Source of the DNA: Streptomyces californicus | GTDB taxonomy: Bacteria > Actinomycetota > Actinomycetes > Streptomycetales > Streptomycetaceae | Direction: 5' to 3' | Assembly (NCBI RefSeq): GCF_000717645.1 | Contig: NZ_JNZZ01000010.1 | Location: 124,001-188,000 of the forward strand | DNA length: 64,000 nt | Notes under the pieces: generated by a model | Database searches by the model: none | Seen by the model: the letters and a program-made list of their open reading frames with translations, nothing else | Told to the model about the DNA's origin: nothing | In this document: positions 7,415-15,083 of the stretch, one piece after another | How positions within the stretch are numbered: the stretch's first letter is position 1 | How the letters are laid out: each line of letters opens with the position of its first letter | Program-made: the position numbers and the translations under genes

Positions 7415-8614
7415 TCAGTCGTCCTGCCCGTCGCCGTCGTCGCCGACGGTCTCGCTGTCGCCGATGTCCTGCGCGGGACCCGAGGAGGGAACCTGGTCCG
7501 GCGTACCGGCGGAGCTGGAGTCCGGGGAGAACAGGATCATCCCCAGATAGACGGCCGCCAGGAACGTCGCCGTCCCCGCGACGGCGCTCGCCACCCTGGG
7601 GCGCCGCCGTATCGCCTCGCGGGTGCTGCGACGGCGGGCCGGCGCCGACCGGGCCGGGGCCTGCCGTCTTCGCCCCGTGGGACCAGGCAGCCGGTACGTC
7701 GCCGGGCCGGCCGGAGCGGACGGCCCGGCGGGGGAGGGCTTCGGCGCGACCGGGGCAGGGGCCCGGTGCGACGCGGGCGACGGCATCGGAAGGGGCTCCG
7801 GCCGGCCGCGCCAGGCGTCGGTGCGGAACCAGTCGGCGACCTGCTGCGCGGTGGGCCGCTCCTCGGGCTGCTTCGCCAGCAGCCCGAGGAGGTACGCGTC
7901 GAAGGCGGCGGAGATGTCCACACCGCGCTGCCGGAGCGGAACCGGCGGGGTGTCGACATGCTGGTACAGCGTCGCGGTCGCCGTGTCGGAACGGAACGGC
8001 GGGTCGCCGAGCAGCAGTTGGTAGACGACGCAGCCCAGCGAGTACATGTCGGACGCGGAGTCGGCGGTGCGGCCCAGCGCCCGCTCGGGGGCCAAGTAGA
8101 GGCTGGTGCCGACGATGTGGCCGGCCGTGGTCAGCGCGGTCGAGGGGTCGTCGACGAACTGGGCGATGCCGAAGTCGCCGATCTTGACCGAACCCTCCGC
8201 GTCCAGCATCAGGTTGCCCGGCTTGATGTCGCGGTGGACGATGCCCTGGCGGTGCGCGGCGGCCAGCCCGGCGGCGGCCTGGCCGGCGATCCGGGCGACC
8301 TGCTCGGGGTGGACGCGTTCCTGGGCGGCCAGCAGGTCTCCGAGGCTCTGCCCCTCGACCAGCTCCATCACGAGGAAGAACCGGTCCTCCCACGCCCCGA
8401 AGTCGAACACGGCCACCAGATGCGGATGGCTCAGCCGGGCGGCGGTCTGCGCCTCCAGCCGGAAGCGGGCGGTCGACGAGGCGTCCGCCTGATCACCCAG
8501 CAGCAGCTTCACGGCCACGGCACGGCCCAGGACCTCGTCCGTGGCGCGCCACACCTCGCCCATGCCGCCACGACCGATGGGGGATACCAATCGGTACCGA
8601 CCAGCTACCAGCAC
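7415..8614 (-). CDS. Membrane Ser/Thr protein kinase (Hanks type)
   Basis: 399 aa. The kinase domain covers residues ~7-265: Gly loop GRGGMGEVW, catalytic Lys in VAVKLLL, HRDIKPGN catalytic loop, DFGIA metal site and YLAPERALG in the P+1 region. A Pro/Ala-rich juxtamembrane stretch follows, then one membrane helix (VAGTATFLAAVYLGMILF) and a short acidic extracellular tail (~35 aa). There is no PASTA or other sensor domain, so any external signal would be sensed by partners. The GTG start is preceded by GATAGG, and the protein begins just before the first kinase strand (AGRYRLVSPIG). Confidence 0.92.
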   Translation of the reverse strand: MLVAGRYRLVSPIGRGGMGEVWRATDEVLGRAVAVKLLLGDQADASSTARFRLEAQTAARLSHPHLVAVFDFGAWEDRFFLVMELVEGQSLGDLLAAQERVHPEQVARIAGQAAAGLAAAHRQGIVHRDIKPGNLMLDAEGSVKIGDFGIAQFVDDPSTALTTAGHIVGTSLYLAPERALGRTADSASDMYSLGCVVYQLLLGDPPFRSDTATATLYQHVDTPPVPLRQRGVDISAAFDAYLLGLLAKQPEERPTAQQVADWFRTDAWRGRPEPLPMPSPASHRAPAPVAPKPSPAGPSAPAGPATYRLPGPTGRRRQAPARSAPARRRSTREAIRRRPRVASAVAGTATFLAAVYLGMILFSPDSSSAGTPDQVPSSGPAQDIGDSETVGDDGDGQDD

Positions 8615-8795
8615 CTGTACACCTATCTCGAATGGCGGCCCGCTCCGGCAGTCGGCCTCCGGGGTCTCCTGACTCCGGCCACGCCCTGGGCCGGTGAGAC
8701 GAACAACATGATCAGGATATCTGTCCGGCGGGCTCCGCACGCCCCGACGGCTTTTTGTCCGGACCCGGTTGACGGTCCGGCACATCGGCCGCCGG

Positions 8796-9278
8796 TCAGC
8801 CGGTGGGCGACGCCGACCGGCCCACGGACTCCACCAGCGGCAGCATCCGGTGCGCCACCCGTTCACGCAGCGCCACGTCGGTCCGCGTCCTGACGACCCC
8901 CGGCAACTGGATCAGCCGCTGGATCACGTCCTCCAGATGTCCGTTGTCCCGGGCGACCACGCGGGTCAGCAGATCGCCGCCGCCCGTCGTCGAGAACGCC
9001 TCGATGATCTCGGGCAAGGCGGCCAGCGCGTCACCCACCTCGACCAGATGCCCCTGGGTGACCTCCAGGTGGACGAAGGCGAGCACGGGGTGGCCGAGCG
9101 CGGCGGGGGAGAGGATCGGGCCGGTGCCGGTGATCACGCCGTCGCGCTCCAGCCGGTCCAGCCGGGCCTGGAGGGTGCCGCGTGCCACGCCGAGGATGCG
9201 CGCGTACTCCCGGACGCTGGTGCGCGGCTGCTCGATCAGCAGGCGCAGGATCCGGGTGTCGAGCGCGTCCACCGCCAT
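8796..9278 (-). CDS. Lrp/AsnC-family transcriptional regulator
   Basis: 160 aa. The N-terminal winged helix-turn-helix is typical (LDTRILRLLIEQPRTSVREY; GVARGTLQARLDRLERDGVI), followed by the RAM ligand-binding domain with the family's TTGGGDLLTRVVARD segment. These proteins form octamers or dimers and sense amino acids. The ATG has AAGGAGA ~10 nt upstream. The gene stands alone; an autoregulatory target is likely but no site was picked out. Ligand unknown. Confidence 0.92.
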   Translation of the reverse strand: MAVDALDTRILRLLIEQPRTSVREYARILGVARGTLQARLDRLERDGVITGTGPILSPAALGHPVLAFVHLEVTQGHLVEVGDALAALPEIIEAFSTTGGGDLLTRVVARDNGHLEDVIQRLIQLPGVVRTRTDVALRERVAHRMLPLVESVGRSASPTG

Positions 9279-9359
9279 GATCCGCCGATCTCCTTCCGAG
9301 CCGAGCTGTGCCGTTCCGACTGTACCCAGCGGGAGGGGGCGACCCCCTCCCGCCGCGTG

Positions 9360-9701
9360 TCATCCGTAGGCCGACAGCAGCCAGACCATCAGCACGGCCG
9401 TCAGGGCGAACTGGATCACGGCGGCGCCCCAGTACCGGCCCCAGCACACGGCCAGCCCCGCCGCCGCCAGCAGGCCCACGGATCCCGCCACCTCCGCCAC
9501 CGGCAGGACGGGGCGCTGCCCGCCGTGCGAGGCGGCCCAGCCCTCCATCCCCACCGCCAGCCAGGCGTAGCCGCCCACGAAGACGTCGAACGGAACCAGG
9601 GCGAGGAACACCAGCAGGTTCATCGCACCGCTGCGCGGCTCGCGCCTGTTCGGAGTTCCGGGCGTACCCGTGTGCATGTCCATGGCGGAAGCGTCTGCCA
9701 T
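9360..9701 (-). CDS. Small integral membrane protein
   Basis: ~113 aa. About three membrane helices are visible: MNLLVFLALVPFDVFVGGYA, VAEVAGSVGLLAAAGLAVCW and AAVIQFALTAVLMVWLLSAY. The N-terminal ~30 residues are polar. The start is uncertain: ATGs encode MADASAMDMHTG and a later MNLLVF, and none has a convincing RBS. I do not recognise a family. A 28-bp perfect palindrome lies ~10 bp upstream of the chosen start and probably controls it. Confidence 0.65.
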   Translation of the reverse strand: MADASAMDMHTGTPGTPNRREPRSGAMNLLVFLALVPFDVFVGGYAWLAVGMEGWAASHGGQRPVLPVAEVAGSVGLLAAAGLAVCWGRYWGAAVIQFALTAVLMVWLLSAYG

Positions 9702-9711
9702 CCGCGCCGAC

Positions 9712-9739
9712 CCGGGATGAGTACGCGTACTCATCCCGG
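9712..9739. promoter_or_regulatory. Perfect 28-bp palindrome, likely operator
   Basis: The sequence is a full inverted repeat without spacer. Its 18-bp core is ATGAGTACGCGTACTCAT, flanked by CCGGG/CCCGG. It sits just upstream of the small membrane protein gene and ~185 bp before the FUSC gene, so it could serve either divergent gene. A dimeric repressor site is the simplest reading. Confidence 0.6.
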
Positions 9740-9922
9740 ATGGTCCGTTGGTACGCCGGTGGTCGGCTCTCACCCGACTTCGCTGTGCCATTGGTGCAGA
9801 GGTCGCCGTTCCGTTTGATCCACGGGCCTGGCGGGTGCTGCAATGGAGCAGTCGATGGCGCTGCGGACTTCCGCGGCGCCTTTTTCATGCGAGTTCTGCG
9901 GCGACGCGGAAGGGGTGGAAGC

Positions 9923-11428
9923 GTGCTGAAGAGGGTGTTCGTGGCGCCGGATCCAGGGCGGATACGGCTGCGCTTCGCCTCCCGCGCCGTGATCGGCATC
10001 GGCCTCGCGGTCGCGCTGTGCGGGTTCGTCGGGCATTCGCTGGAAGCGGCCATCACCGGTGGCCTCGCGGCTCTCCTCGCCCTCTTCACCGTGACCGATC
10101 CGACGGTGCGCGGCCAGGCGGTCACCACCGCCCTGCTCCCCGCCGCCGGCCTGCCCGTCCTCGCCCTCGCCGCCGCGCTGCACGACGCGCCGGCCGCCCG
10201 CGACCTGAGTTTCCTCGCCGTGATGGGGGCGGGTGTGTACGCCCGCCGCTGGGGGCCGCGCGGGCACGCGCTGGGCGTCTTCGCCTTCATGATGTTCTTC
10301 GCCGCCCAGTTCCTGCACACCGTCCCCGCCCAGCTGCCCGAGCTGTACACCGCCGTGGCGCTGTCCCTGGGGGCCGCCTCCACCGTGCGCTTCGGCCTGT
10401 GGTGCTACGAGCGGCGGCTCCCCGTCCCGGCGCCACCCGCCCCGCCGGAGATCGGCGGCCGGCTGCGGGTCACCACCCGGCAGGCCGTCCAGGCCACCCT
10501 GGGCGGGGCCTTCGCACTGGGAATGGGGCAGGTGCTGTCCGACCACCGGTGGTACTGGGCGGTCGGCGCGACCTGGTGGGTCTTCGTCAACACCACCTCG
10601 CGCGGCGAAACGCTCGTCCGCGGGTTCCGGCGCGTCCTGGGGACCGTGATCGGCATCGCCTCCGGTTTCGCCGTGGCCATCCCGCTGGACGGCGCGGCCG
10701 TGCCGACCGCCGTCGTCGTCGCGATCGGCGTCTTCGGCATCTTCTACACGGCGGCGGTCTCGTACAGCTGGATGATGTTCTTCGTTACCGTCATGGCCGG
10801 CATGCTCTACGGGGCGCTGGGCGTCCTGGACGCCGCACTGCTCTGGCTGCGCGTCGCGGAGACCGCAGTCGGCGCGCTCGGCGCGGTGCTCGCCGTGCTG
10901 GTGGTCCTCCCCGTCACCACGCACGCCGTCACGGACGCTTGGATCCAGCGGGCGCTGCGGTGCGTCCACGCCTGCACGGCCGACGCGGCCGACCGGCTCG
11001 CCGGATCGGCGCTCGCCGACCCCGCGCCGCGCGTCGCCGAGCTGGAGGTGCTGCTCGGGCGGGTACGGCTCTCCCTCGCGCCCCTGGTCCACCCGCTGAA
11101 CCCGCTGCGGGCCCGCAAGGCGCGGGCCCGCAGGGTCCTGGCCCTGCTCGACGACTGCGCCCGCGAGGTCCGCGGCCTCGCCCTGGTCGCGGCCGACCCG
11201 GACGCCTCGCACGACGCCCGCCTCACCGCGGCCTGCCTGCGGGTCGAGGCCGCCGTCGAGATCCTCACCTCGCCCCGGCCCGGCACGGTCCCGGCGGCGC
11301 CCGCCCCCGCGCACCGCACCCCCGCGGCCCACCCCGCCCTGGCCCACCTCCACGACCTGGAACGCGCCCTGGCCGAACTCGTCAGCCCGCTCAGCCACGC
11401 CCCGTACGCGGCGTCCGCGAACGCGTGA
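9923..11428 (+). CDS. FUSC-family inner-membrane protein (aromatic-acid-exporter-like)
   Basis: 501 aa. Two bundles of membrane helices are seen: residues ~20-140 (AVIGIGLAVALCGFVGHSLE; GGLAALLALFTVTDPTVRG; VMGAGVYARR; ALGVFAFMMFFAAQFLHTV) and ~180-330 (WVFVNTTSRGETLVRGFRRV; GIASGFAVAIPLDGA; VSYSWMMFFVTVMAGMLYG). A soluble helical C-terminus follows. Two such halves and the 'R-G-x-x-R' segment fit FUSC/YccS-type proteins, some of which export aromatic acids. The substrate here is unknown. The GTG start is supported by GGAAGGGG upstream; an earlier ATG at 9889 is possible. Confidence 0.8.
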   Translation: MLKRVFVAPDPGRIRLRFASRAVIGIGLAVALCGFVGHSLEAAITGGLAALLALFTVTDPTVRGQAVTTALLPAAGLPVLALAAALHDAPAARDLSFLAVMGAGVYARRWGPRGHALGVFAFMMFFAAQFLHTVPAQLPELYTAVALSLGAASTVRFGLWCYERRLPVPAPPAPPEIGGRLRVTTRQAVQATLGGAFALGMGQVLSDHRWYWAVGATWWVFVNTTSRGETLVRGFRRVLGTVIGIASGFAVAIPLDGAAVPTAVVVAIGVFGIFYTAAVSYSWMMFFVTVMAGMLYGALGVLDAALLWLRVAETAVGALGAVLAVLVVLPVTTHAVTDAWIQRALRCVHACTADAADRLAGSALADPAPRVAELEVLLGRVRLSLAPLVHPLNPLRARKARARRVLALLDDCAREVRGLALVAADPDASHDARLTAACLRVEAAVEILTSPRPGTVPAAPAPAHRTPAAHPALAHLHDLERALAELVSPLSHAPYAASANA

Positions 11429-11658
11429 AGGCCTGAGTCAGCCCGCCACCCCGGTGGCGTAGCCGGTCGCACTGCCCGGTTCCGGTCAGGGCGTTGTCCG
11501 GGAGGGCCACCGCGTGCTTTTTGCCGCCCGGTGACACCACAGAGGGGGCGGGCAGACCGCCGAACGGCAGCCGTTGCGCGAGGGGCTGCGGCTTCAGGCT
11601 GGGGGACTGCTCGCCCGGACCATCGACCGGTCCCCCCGATCCGTGTAACGCGTCGTAG

Positions 11659-11883
11659 ACCGGATCAGGTACCGACGGTCCGGTCATCCACAGCCTTGAG
11701 CGCTCGCCCCACGCCTGGTTCGCCGTCCTGGCGCCGACGTCCACCGCGTTGGAGCGCATCAAGGTCACGAAGGAGACCCGGCGGGGAGACCGACGTTCCA
11801 GGGAACAGGAGAACCACGGCGCCCATCGCGCCGGGTATCACCCGCACTCGTTCGACGGAGCACTCACCCCGGTCGGCAGATGA
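11659..11883 (+). pseudogene. Possible 3' remnant of a gene
   Basis: Downstream of an in-frame TAG at 11656, this frame has strongly G/C third positions and reads PHAWFAVLAPTSTALERIKV then TKETRR, ending with TGA immediately before a strong terminator. No start codon with an RBS exists. The antisense frame is also G/C3-rich (11391-11768), so the call is weak. No family recognised. Confidence 0.25.
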
Positions 11884-11886
11884 ATG

Positions 11887-11930
11887 AGCCCGCGAGCCCC
11901 GGACTGCCGTCGGTCCGGGGCTCGCGGGCT
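11887..11930. terminator. Very strong hairpin terminator
   Basis: 18-bp perfect stem, AGCCCGCGAGCCCCGGAC paired with its exact complement, and an 8-nt loop. It directly follows the 3' end of the putative remnant. Confidence 0.75.
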
Positions 11931-12174
11931 GTTCGGGCGCACGCGCCGCTCGCGGACCGCCTCCACCGCAGGGCGGTCCGGGCGCCCTCGTGCTCGACGA
12001 CCTCGCGGTGGAGGCCACCGGACTCGTCATTACGTACCGCCGACAGCGCGGCCTGACCGAACTGCCCAGCCGGACAGGCCACGGGCTTCGCCGTGCTCAG
12101 CAGCGCCTGAGGCGGCCCGAAGGTCATTTACCGGGTAGCTCTCAGGGATACGCCGGATGTCGCATACGGTCTGA

Positions 12175-12303
12175 GGGGTTTCTGATCTGGACATCGGGCT
12201 CGATGCCGTCCAGATATCTCTCGATCGGCTCGTCCTCGCGGACCGGGCAGCTCGCGACGTCACCGCGGCACTTGACCGGGGAGAGATCGTTAAATTCTCC
12301 TGA
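12175..12303 (+). pseudogene. Possible remnant of a small protein gene
   Basis: After an in-frame TGA at 12172, the frame reads LDIGLDAVQISLDRLVLADR then AARDVTAALDRGEIVKFS and stops at 12303. This is a convincing amphipathic helical sequence but has no start codon. Upstream residues compatible with an N-terminus lie in other frames. It is likely the decayed tail of a small conserved protein; no function known. Confidence 0.3.
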
Positions 12304-12800
12304 TGGTTGCATGTGAAGAGCAGGGAACCCGATATCTTGAAATTGTCCTGAAAGTGACGACGCTCGGAGCGTGAGCGAAGTTCTTTGTATGTCATACGCC
12401 GCAAATCCGCCCCTTGGAGGCGTCGGAGGGGAGGGAGTAGTTCGACACGGTACGGAGGTTGCCCGTGTGAAATCTGTGCCGAATGAAATTCGGGCGCCCA
12501 TAGATTTTTCTGCTCCTCTTTGATCTGCGAAGGGCCGGGTCGGGGCGGAGGCGAGTTCTTGCAGTCCAGGCCACCTGTGCCGCCGATTCGGAACAGGATT
12601 CGAGCGAGCCGGCGAGAAGTGGATCGGTGCCTGAAGAATCCGATCCGCTTGCCGGATCCGCCCTTGAGGGCAAGTCTTGGTCGCACAAGCAGGGTGTCTG
12701 GAGGTCGCGCCGAGAATGTGGTGCATGTCGGCCGGGCCTGTGGATTCGGTACGTCGCCCCTGCTGCCAACTGCGATCTTCCCATCGAGGGGGTCTTCCTC

Positions 12801-13454
12801 TTGCCTGCCACCGAGTTCATCGACCGTGTAGGGATAAATATTCCCGATCACCTCAGTGCCAATGAGTTTCTGTCGCTGGCTCGGGAGGGGATGATCGAAG
12901 AAGAGCATCTGCGCAGTTTCGCCCTGGCAGAGTTTCAGTCGCAGGAGGCGGAGTTCACCGCCTACGGCCTGCTGGTCTCTCGTTTCCCGCACGAGGTCCC
13001 CGGCGGATTCTTCTCCTTCGTCACGGGCGAGTTGATGAAGGCGCGTCAGCGCATGGTGACCGGGCTGGCGCCCGCGTTGGGGATGTCGGTGGACCGGATG
13101 CGCTCGGAGCCCCGGCTGGAAGCGGTCCGGCGGTTCACCGAGTTCATCTCATGGGTCGCTCTGCACGCGGGGGCGGGTGAGGCCGCCCTCCTGGCGCGCA
13201 CGGACTTCACCCTGTGGTGCAACTCCTGCGCGGTGCTCGCCGACGTCCTCGCCGAGACGGAAGAGATGCCGCAGGCCGTAGTGGCGTATGTCGACGCCTA
13301 CCGGGACAACCCGCCGGAGGTGGCGGACGGCGTCCTGGAGGTCATCGAGTACGGCAGGAAGCATCACGAACCCGACGACTGGGTCACCCGCAGCGCGGTG
13401 CGGATGGAGCCGGCGCTGCGGGACTGGTGGCGAGCGGTCGCCGTGCTCGACTGA
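12801..13454 (+). CDS. TenA/PqqC/heme-oxygenase-like helical protein (cluster paralogue 1)
   Basis: 217 aa from a TTG start preceded by GAGGGGG. It is related along its length to the C-terminal half of the gene ending at 18840 and to the protein at 22797-23459. Shared blocks are LAEFQSQEAEFTAYGLLVSR, 'WVALHAGAGEAAL' and 'PPEVADGVLEVIEYG'. The all-helical pattern with an E-x6-E in the first core helix suggests the TenA/PqqC/heme-oxygenase-like fold, which includes thiaminases, oxidases and di-iron oxygenases. However, the His ligands of di-iron members are not evident. First gene of a four-gene operon (57 nt to the next gene). Role unknown; fold assignment is by pattern only. Confidence 0.7.
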   Translation: MPATEFIDRVGINIPDHLSANEFLSLAREGMIEEEHLRSFALAEFQSQEAEFTAYGLLVSRFPHEVPGGFFSFVTGELMKARQRMVTGLAPALGMSVDRMRSEPRLEAVRRFTEFISWVALHAGAGEAALLARTDFTLWCNSCAVLADVLAETEEMPQAVVAYVDAYRDNPPEVADGVLEVIEYGRKHHEPDDWVTRSAVRMEPALRDWWRAVAVLD

Positions 13455-13511
13455 ACAGCGCCGCACCACGACTGGACCGGAAGAGGCCACAAGGCCGTAC
13501 AGGGGAGCGAC

Positions 13512-15083
13512 ATGGGCCGCGAAGTCGGTCGAGTGGCATTCACGGAGCGGGACCACGCACGGTTCCGGTCCCGCCTGACGGAGAGCCTTTCCTCGCTGAG
13601 GAAAGCGGTGACGGACCCCGCCTTCGGGGCGGCTCCGCCCACGCTGGGGGCGGAGCTCGAGCTCTCCCTCATCGAGCCGGACGGCCGTCCGGCCCCGGTC
13701 AACGCGGCTGTCCGCGAGGCCACCCGGGACGACTCGCTCACCCTGGAGGTGGCCCGTTTCAACCTTGAGGCGAACCTGACGCCGGTTCCGGCGCGAGGCC
13801 GCCCCTTCACCGCCCTGGCCGCGCAGGCGACAAGCACACTGACGGGGATCAACGCCACAACACCGCGGCACCGGGGGGTCGCGGCGGTCCCGATCGGAAC
13901 CCTCCCCACCCTTACACCGACCGACCTGACCGCGCGGGCACTGACCGACCTCCCGCGCTACCACGCGCTGGAGCGGGCCTGGAGCCGCCGCCGCTCCGTG
14001 CCCTTCGACCTGCCCGTGGGGGAACGGGGCCTGGTCAGGGCGGAGTCCGTGGCGGTCCAGGGCGCGGCCTGCTCCTGGCAGGTACACCTGACGGTCGCCC
14101 CGCACCTCTTCCGTCGTGCCTTCAACGCCGCCCAGCTCGCCACCGGACCGGCCTTGGCGGCCGCAGGCAATTCCCCCTTCCCGCTGGGCCTACCCGGATG
14201 GCAGGAGGCCCGCATCCCGGTGTACGAACACGGCTTCGGCGACCGTGGCTCACCTGGCTCCGGCACCCGGCGCCCCCGGGCCGGATTCGGTCCCGGATGG
14301 ATGCGGGGCGGTCCTCTCTCCGCGTTCGAGGTGGCCGTACGCCGTTACGACGTCCTGCTGCCGGAGGTCCTCCCCACCCACGGCCTTGACGCACCCTGCG
14401 ACTGGCCGGAGCTCGGGGAACTCCGCCTGCACCTCAGCACGGTGTGGTGGTGGAACCGGCCGGTGTACGACCCTCGCGGCCACCTGCGGATCGAGTTCCG
14501 GGCGCTCCCGTCCGGGCCGACGCCGCTGGACATGGCCGCGAACGCCGCCTTCCTGGTCGGCCTCACGCTCTTTCTCACGGCCGGTGGGCGCGACGTGGCG
14601 CAGGAACTCCCGTTCGCGCTCGCCAAGGCCAATTTCTACCGCGCCGCCCGCGATGGGCCGCACGCCTCCCTGTGGTGGCCCTCGCCGGGAACGGCGCCGC
14701 GCGAGTACCGAGCCGGAGCCCTGGTGGAGGAGTTGCTGCCGCGGGCCCGTGAGGGACTGGCGCTGCTCTCGGTGGGCGCCGATGAGGCCGACACCATGCT
14801 GGACCTGCTGCACCACCGGGTCGTGACGGGCCGTACGGGCGCCTGGTGGCAGCAGCGCGCACGTGAGGCGCTGCGGAGGCGCGGGGCGGCGGACGGGGAA
14901 GCCGCGGAACGGGGGACGGGGAGACCCGCACCGCCCGGCACATCGGACACCCCTGGGTCTGCATGCGAACGAGACTCCGCCGAACTCGCGGAACTGACGG
15001 TCCACTACGCCCGGCTCGCTGCTGAAGCCGCGCCGGTGCACACCTGGAAACCACCCGCCCTTTCACCACGGAGCGACCGATGA
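13512..15083 (+). CDS. GCS2-type glutamate-cysteine ligase-like carboxylate-amine ligase
   Basis: 523 aa; ATG with AGGGGAG upstream. N-terminal LGAELELSLIEPDGRP and later RFNLEANLTPVP carry the acidic ATP/Mg ligands of the GCS2 family. RIEFRALPSGPTPLDMAANA matches its second half. These enzymes use ATP to join a carboxylate (often the gamma-carboxyl of Glu) to an amine. Inside a biosynthetic cluster a dedicated amide-forming or protecting-group ligase is more likely than glutathione synthesis, since actinobacteria use mycothiol (inference). A low-complexity Gly/Ala/Glu linker lies near residues 455-490. The stop overlaps the amine oxidase start (ATGA). Confidence 0.78.
   Translation: MGREVGRVAFTERDHARFRSRLTESLSSLRKAVTDPAFGAAPPTLGAELELSLIEPDGRPAPVNAAVREATRDDSLTLEVARFNLEANLTPVPARGRPFTALAAQATSTLTGINATTPRHRGVAAVPIGTLPTLTPTDLTARALTDLPRYHALERAWSRRRSVPFDLPVGERGLVRAESVAVQGAACSWQVHLTVAPHLFRRAFNAAQLATGPALAAAGNSPFPLGLPGWQEARIPVYEHGFGDRGSPGSGTRRPRAGFGPGWMRGGPLSAFEVAVRRYDVLLPEVLPTHGLDAPCDWPELGELRLHLSTVWWWNRPVYDPRGHLRIEFRALPSGPTPLDMAANAAFLVGLTLFLTAGGRDVAQELPFALAKANFYRAARDGPHASLWWPSPGTAPREYRAGALVEELLPRAREGLALLSVGADEADTMLDLLHHRVVTGRTGAWWQQRAREALRRRGAADGEAAERGTGRPAPPGTSDTPGSACERDSAELAELTVHYARLAAEAAPVHTWKPPALSPRSDR

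Larger units (their letters stand above)
11429..12800. other. 1.37-kb stretch without an intact gene; cluster border
   Basis: No frame on either strand has both a supported start and recognisable protein. Two short stretches look like coding remnants (11659-11883 and 12175-12303), and a very strong terminator hairpin lies at 11887-11930. From ~12280 on the DNA is visibly richer in A/T than the flanking genes and probably holds the promoter of the cluster's first gene. The mix of remnants and changed composition suggests a rearranged or insertion border. Confidence 0.5.

Noticed and set aside
11391..11768. Minus-strand ORF of ~125 codons overlapping the end of the FUSC gene
   Set aside because: Third-position bias is high, but there is no RBS or motif and the tail lies within the FUSC coding end; strand ambiguity noted instead.
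12030..12992. Long minus-strand open frame over the cluster border and the start of the first TenA-like gene
   Set aside because: No RBS, no recognisable domain, and it runs antisense to a clearly conserved paralogue.
12801..13454. Assignment of the TenA-like proteins as SznF/BesC-type di-iron oxygenases
   Set aside because: The E...H and H-x3-D-x2-H ligand patterns are not visible; kept as fold-level similarity only.
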